The position numbers and the translations under genes are program-made. A model generated the notes under the pieces. It ran no database searches. It was not told the DNA's origin and saw only the letters and a list, made by a program, of their open reading frames with translations. This document shows, in pieces, positions 32,859 to 34,175 of a DNA stretch of 34,175 bases. Position 1 is the stretch's first letter. Each line of letters opens with the position of its first letter. Location of the stretch: NCBI GenBank assembly GCA_902494855.1, contig CABUVC010000001.1, positions 1-34,175 of the forward strand. Direction: 5' to 3'. Origin of the DNA: an uncultured Collinsella sp. (GTDB lineage: Bacteria > Actinomycetota > Coriobacteriia > Coriobacteriales > Coriobacteriaceae).

Positions 32859-34175
32859 ATGGCAGATTCCACCACCGATTACAACAATCTAGATCCCTTG
32901 GGTGACGAGGCGGCGGTTGTCGATGAGGTCGACGCCGCCGTCTCGGGCGCTCGCAAGAAGCCGCGCGCTGTCGATATGGTGCCAGAGGAGCCCGACGCGA
33001 TGGCGCCGGACGAGGAATACCAGCTCACGCCGGCGGGTCGTCGCGAACGCATCGGGCAGATTGTTCGCCTGGTCAAAAAGTACCGTGTGTGGGATAACCT
33101 CACGCCGGTTCGTTTGCGCCGCCTGCTCGAGGAACTCGGCCCCATGTTCGTCAAGATGGGGCAGATTCTGGCCAACCGGTCCGAGATTCTGCCGCAACGC
33201 TTTTGCGATGAGCTGCGCCGCTTGCGCTCCGACGTGGAGCCGGTGCCGTACGAGGTAGTGCTCCGCTGCTTGGAAGAGGAATACGGCCTGCGCCTGGGGG
33301 AGATGTTCGATGCGATCGACCCCAATCCGCTTGGTAGCGCATCGCTCGCGCAGGTGCACCGCGCTCGTCTGGTGACGGGCGAGGACGTGGCCGTCAAGGT
33401 GCAGCGCCCCGGTGCGCAGCAGGTTATGGCACAGGACATCGATATCATCCGCTCGGTGGTGCGTATCGTTTCCAAGTTCGTCAACACCGATCAATTTGTT
33501 GACCTGCACGGCGTAGTCGAGGAGTTGTGGACCTCGTTTCGCGAGGAGACCAACTTTTTGGCCGAGGCCAAAAACCTCAACGACTTCTACGAGTTCCATA
33601 AGAGCGTTCATGGCGTGACGTGTCCTAAATCCTATCTGGACCTGTGCACCGAGCACGTGGTGGTTATGGACTACGTCGACGGCATTTCGATCGCCGATCC
33701 CGAACGCTTGGTGGCCGAGGGCTATGACTTGGAAAAGATCGGTGCCGCGATTGTCGAGGACTACTCGACGCAGGTGCTCGATGACGGTTTTTTCCATGCC
33801 GACCCGCATGCGGGAAACATCATTCTCAAGGACGGCATCGTCTACTTTATCGACTTGGGCATGGTCGGACGCATGTCGAGTCACGATCGCGGTATCGTCA
33901 AGGACATGATTTTCGCCGTGGCCGAGGGTGACGTGCCCAAGCTCAAGGATTCGCTCATGCGCTTCGCCGTGACGCGTGGCGACTCGGCTGAGCTCGATCA
34001 TTCGGCCTTTTTGTCCGATTTGGACTTTATCGTGGCTGACTTTGCGGGCCTTGACCTGAAGGATCTGGATATCGGTGAGTTTTTGACCTCGCTGTTAAAC
34101 CTGGCGCGCAAAAACGACGTTGAGCTGCCGAGCGTGGTGACGATGTTCGCGCGCGGCATGGTGACGCTCGAGGGC
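32859..34175 (+). CDS. AarF/UbiB (ABC1/ADCK) family kinase-like protein, 3' end outside window
   Basis: The first 439 residues of an atypical kinase; the frame is open to the window edge. The N-terminal 45 residues are acidic and variable. Family motifs follow in order: the KxGQ motif K99-M-G-Q102 (FVKMGQILANRSEILP), the Ala-rich loop SASLAQVHRA, the VAIK-like AVKVQRPG, FREETNFLAEAKN, the HRD-equivalent HADPHAGN (313-320) and the DFG-equivalent IDLG (D332). UbiB-like proteins are tied to isoprenoid quinone or other membrane lipid metabolism; their substrate is uncertain, particularly in organisms that do not make ubiquinone. The C-terminal membrane helices typical of UbiB would lie beyond the window. 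The start at ATG 32859 has only a weak, distant AGAGG, so translation probably depends on the gene before. Confidence 0.88.
   Translation, partial: MADSTTDYNNLDPLGDEAAVVDEVDAAVSGARKKPRAVDMVPEEPDAMAPDEEYQLTPAGRRERIGQIVRLVKKYRVWDNLTPVRLRRLLEELGPMFVKMGQILANRSEILPQRFCDELRRLRSDVEPVPYEVVLRCLEEEYGLRLGEMFDAIDPNPLGSASLAQVHRARLVTGEDVAVKVQRPGAQQVMAQDIDIIRSVVRIVSKFVNTDQFVDLHGVVEELWTSFREETNFLAEAKNLNDFYEFHKSVHGVTCPKSYLDLCTEHVVVMDYVDGISIADPERLVAEGYDLEKIGAAIVEDYSTQVLDDGFFHADPHAGNIILKDGIVYFIDLGMVGRMSSHDRGIVKDMIFAVAEGDVPKLKDSLMRFAVTRGDSAELDHSAFLSDLDFIVADFAGLDLKDLDIGEFLTSLLNLARKNDVELPSVVTMFARGMVTLEG

Overview
The window looks like core chromosome of a high-GC Coriobacteriia (Actinomycetota), most likely Collinsella or a close relative. 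This rests on strong G/C bias at third codon positions, AGGAGG-type ribosome binding sites, a Tat signal plus LAxTG-type anchor on a secreted protein, actinobacterial-style DnaE, and the general look of the proteins. No database search was possible, so the genus is an inference. There are no rRNA, tRNA, CRISPR or prophage genes.

Layout. (1) 1-8676: the end of an AddB-like nuclease, AddA-like helicase-nuclease and replicative polymerase DnaE; a 63-bp inverted repeat separates addA from dnaE. (2) 8690-14932: a large perfect inverted repeat, a SWIM-SNF2 ATPase, a one-domain superoxide reductase, and a NadE-like protein whose two active sites both appear lost. (3) 15174-17382: ruvC-ruvA-ruvB with 1-nt stop/start overlaps. 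(4) 17527-23111: fhs, a membrane protein with heptad repeats, a convergent CDF metal exporter (probably Mn/Fe rather than Zn), and a double zinc-ribbon protein of unknown function. (5) 23112-27613: a candidate structured RNA with its own terminator, a DUF1016/YhcG-like nuclease with a possible coding relic downstream, a small PH-like protein, and a Tat-exported PI-PLC-like enzyme with a C-terminal LADTG anchor. (6) 27919-30474: a lipoprotein, then fchA-folD. (7) 30490-34175: an AT-rich MITE-like element, a C69 dipeptidase, a phasin-like small protein and an AarF/UbiB kinase cut by the window end.

Functional links. AddA/AddB, RuvABC and DnaE cover double-strand-break processing, Holliday junction migration and cleavage, and DNA synthesis. 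Fhs, FchA and FolD together give formate -> 10-formyl-THF -> methenyl-THF -> methylene-THF. FolD here lacks the Lys and Gln used for cyclohydrolase chemistry, and the adjacent fchA supplies that activity, so the bifunctional enzyme seems to have been split.

Most worth a second look: the doubly degenerate NadE-like protein, the FchA/dehydrogenase-only FolD pair, the unassigned structured RNA at about 23218-23360, the MITE-like element at 30490-30728, and three further long intergenic inverted repeats that look like REP/REPIN elements.
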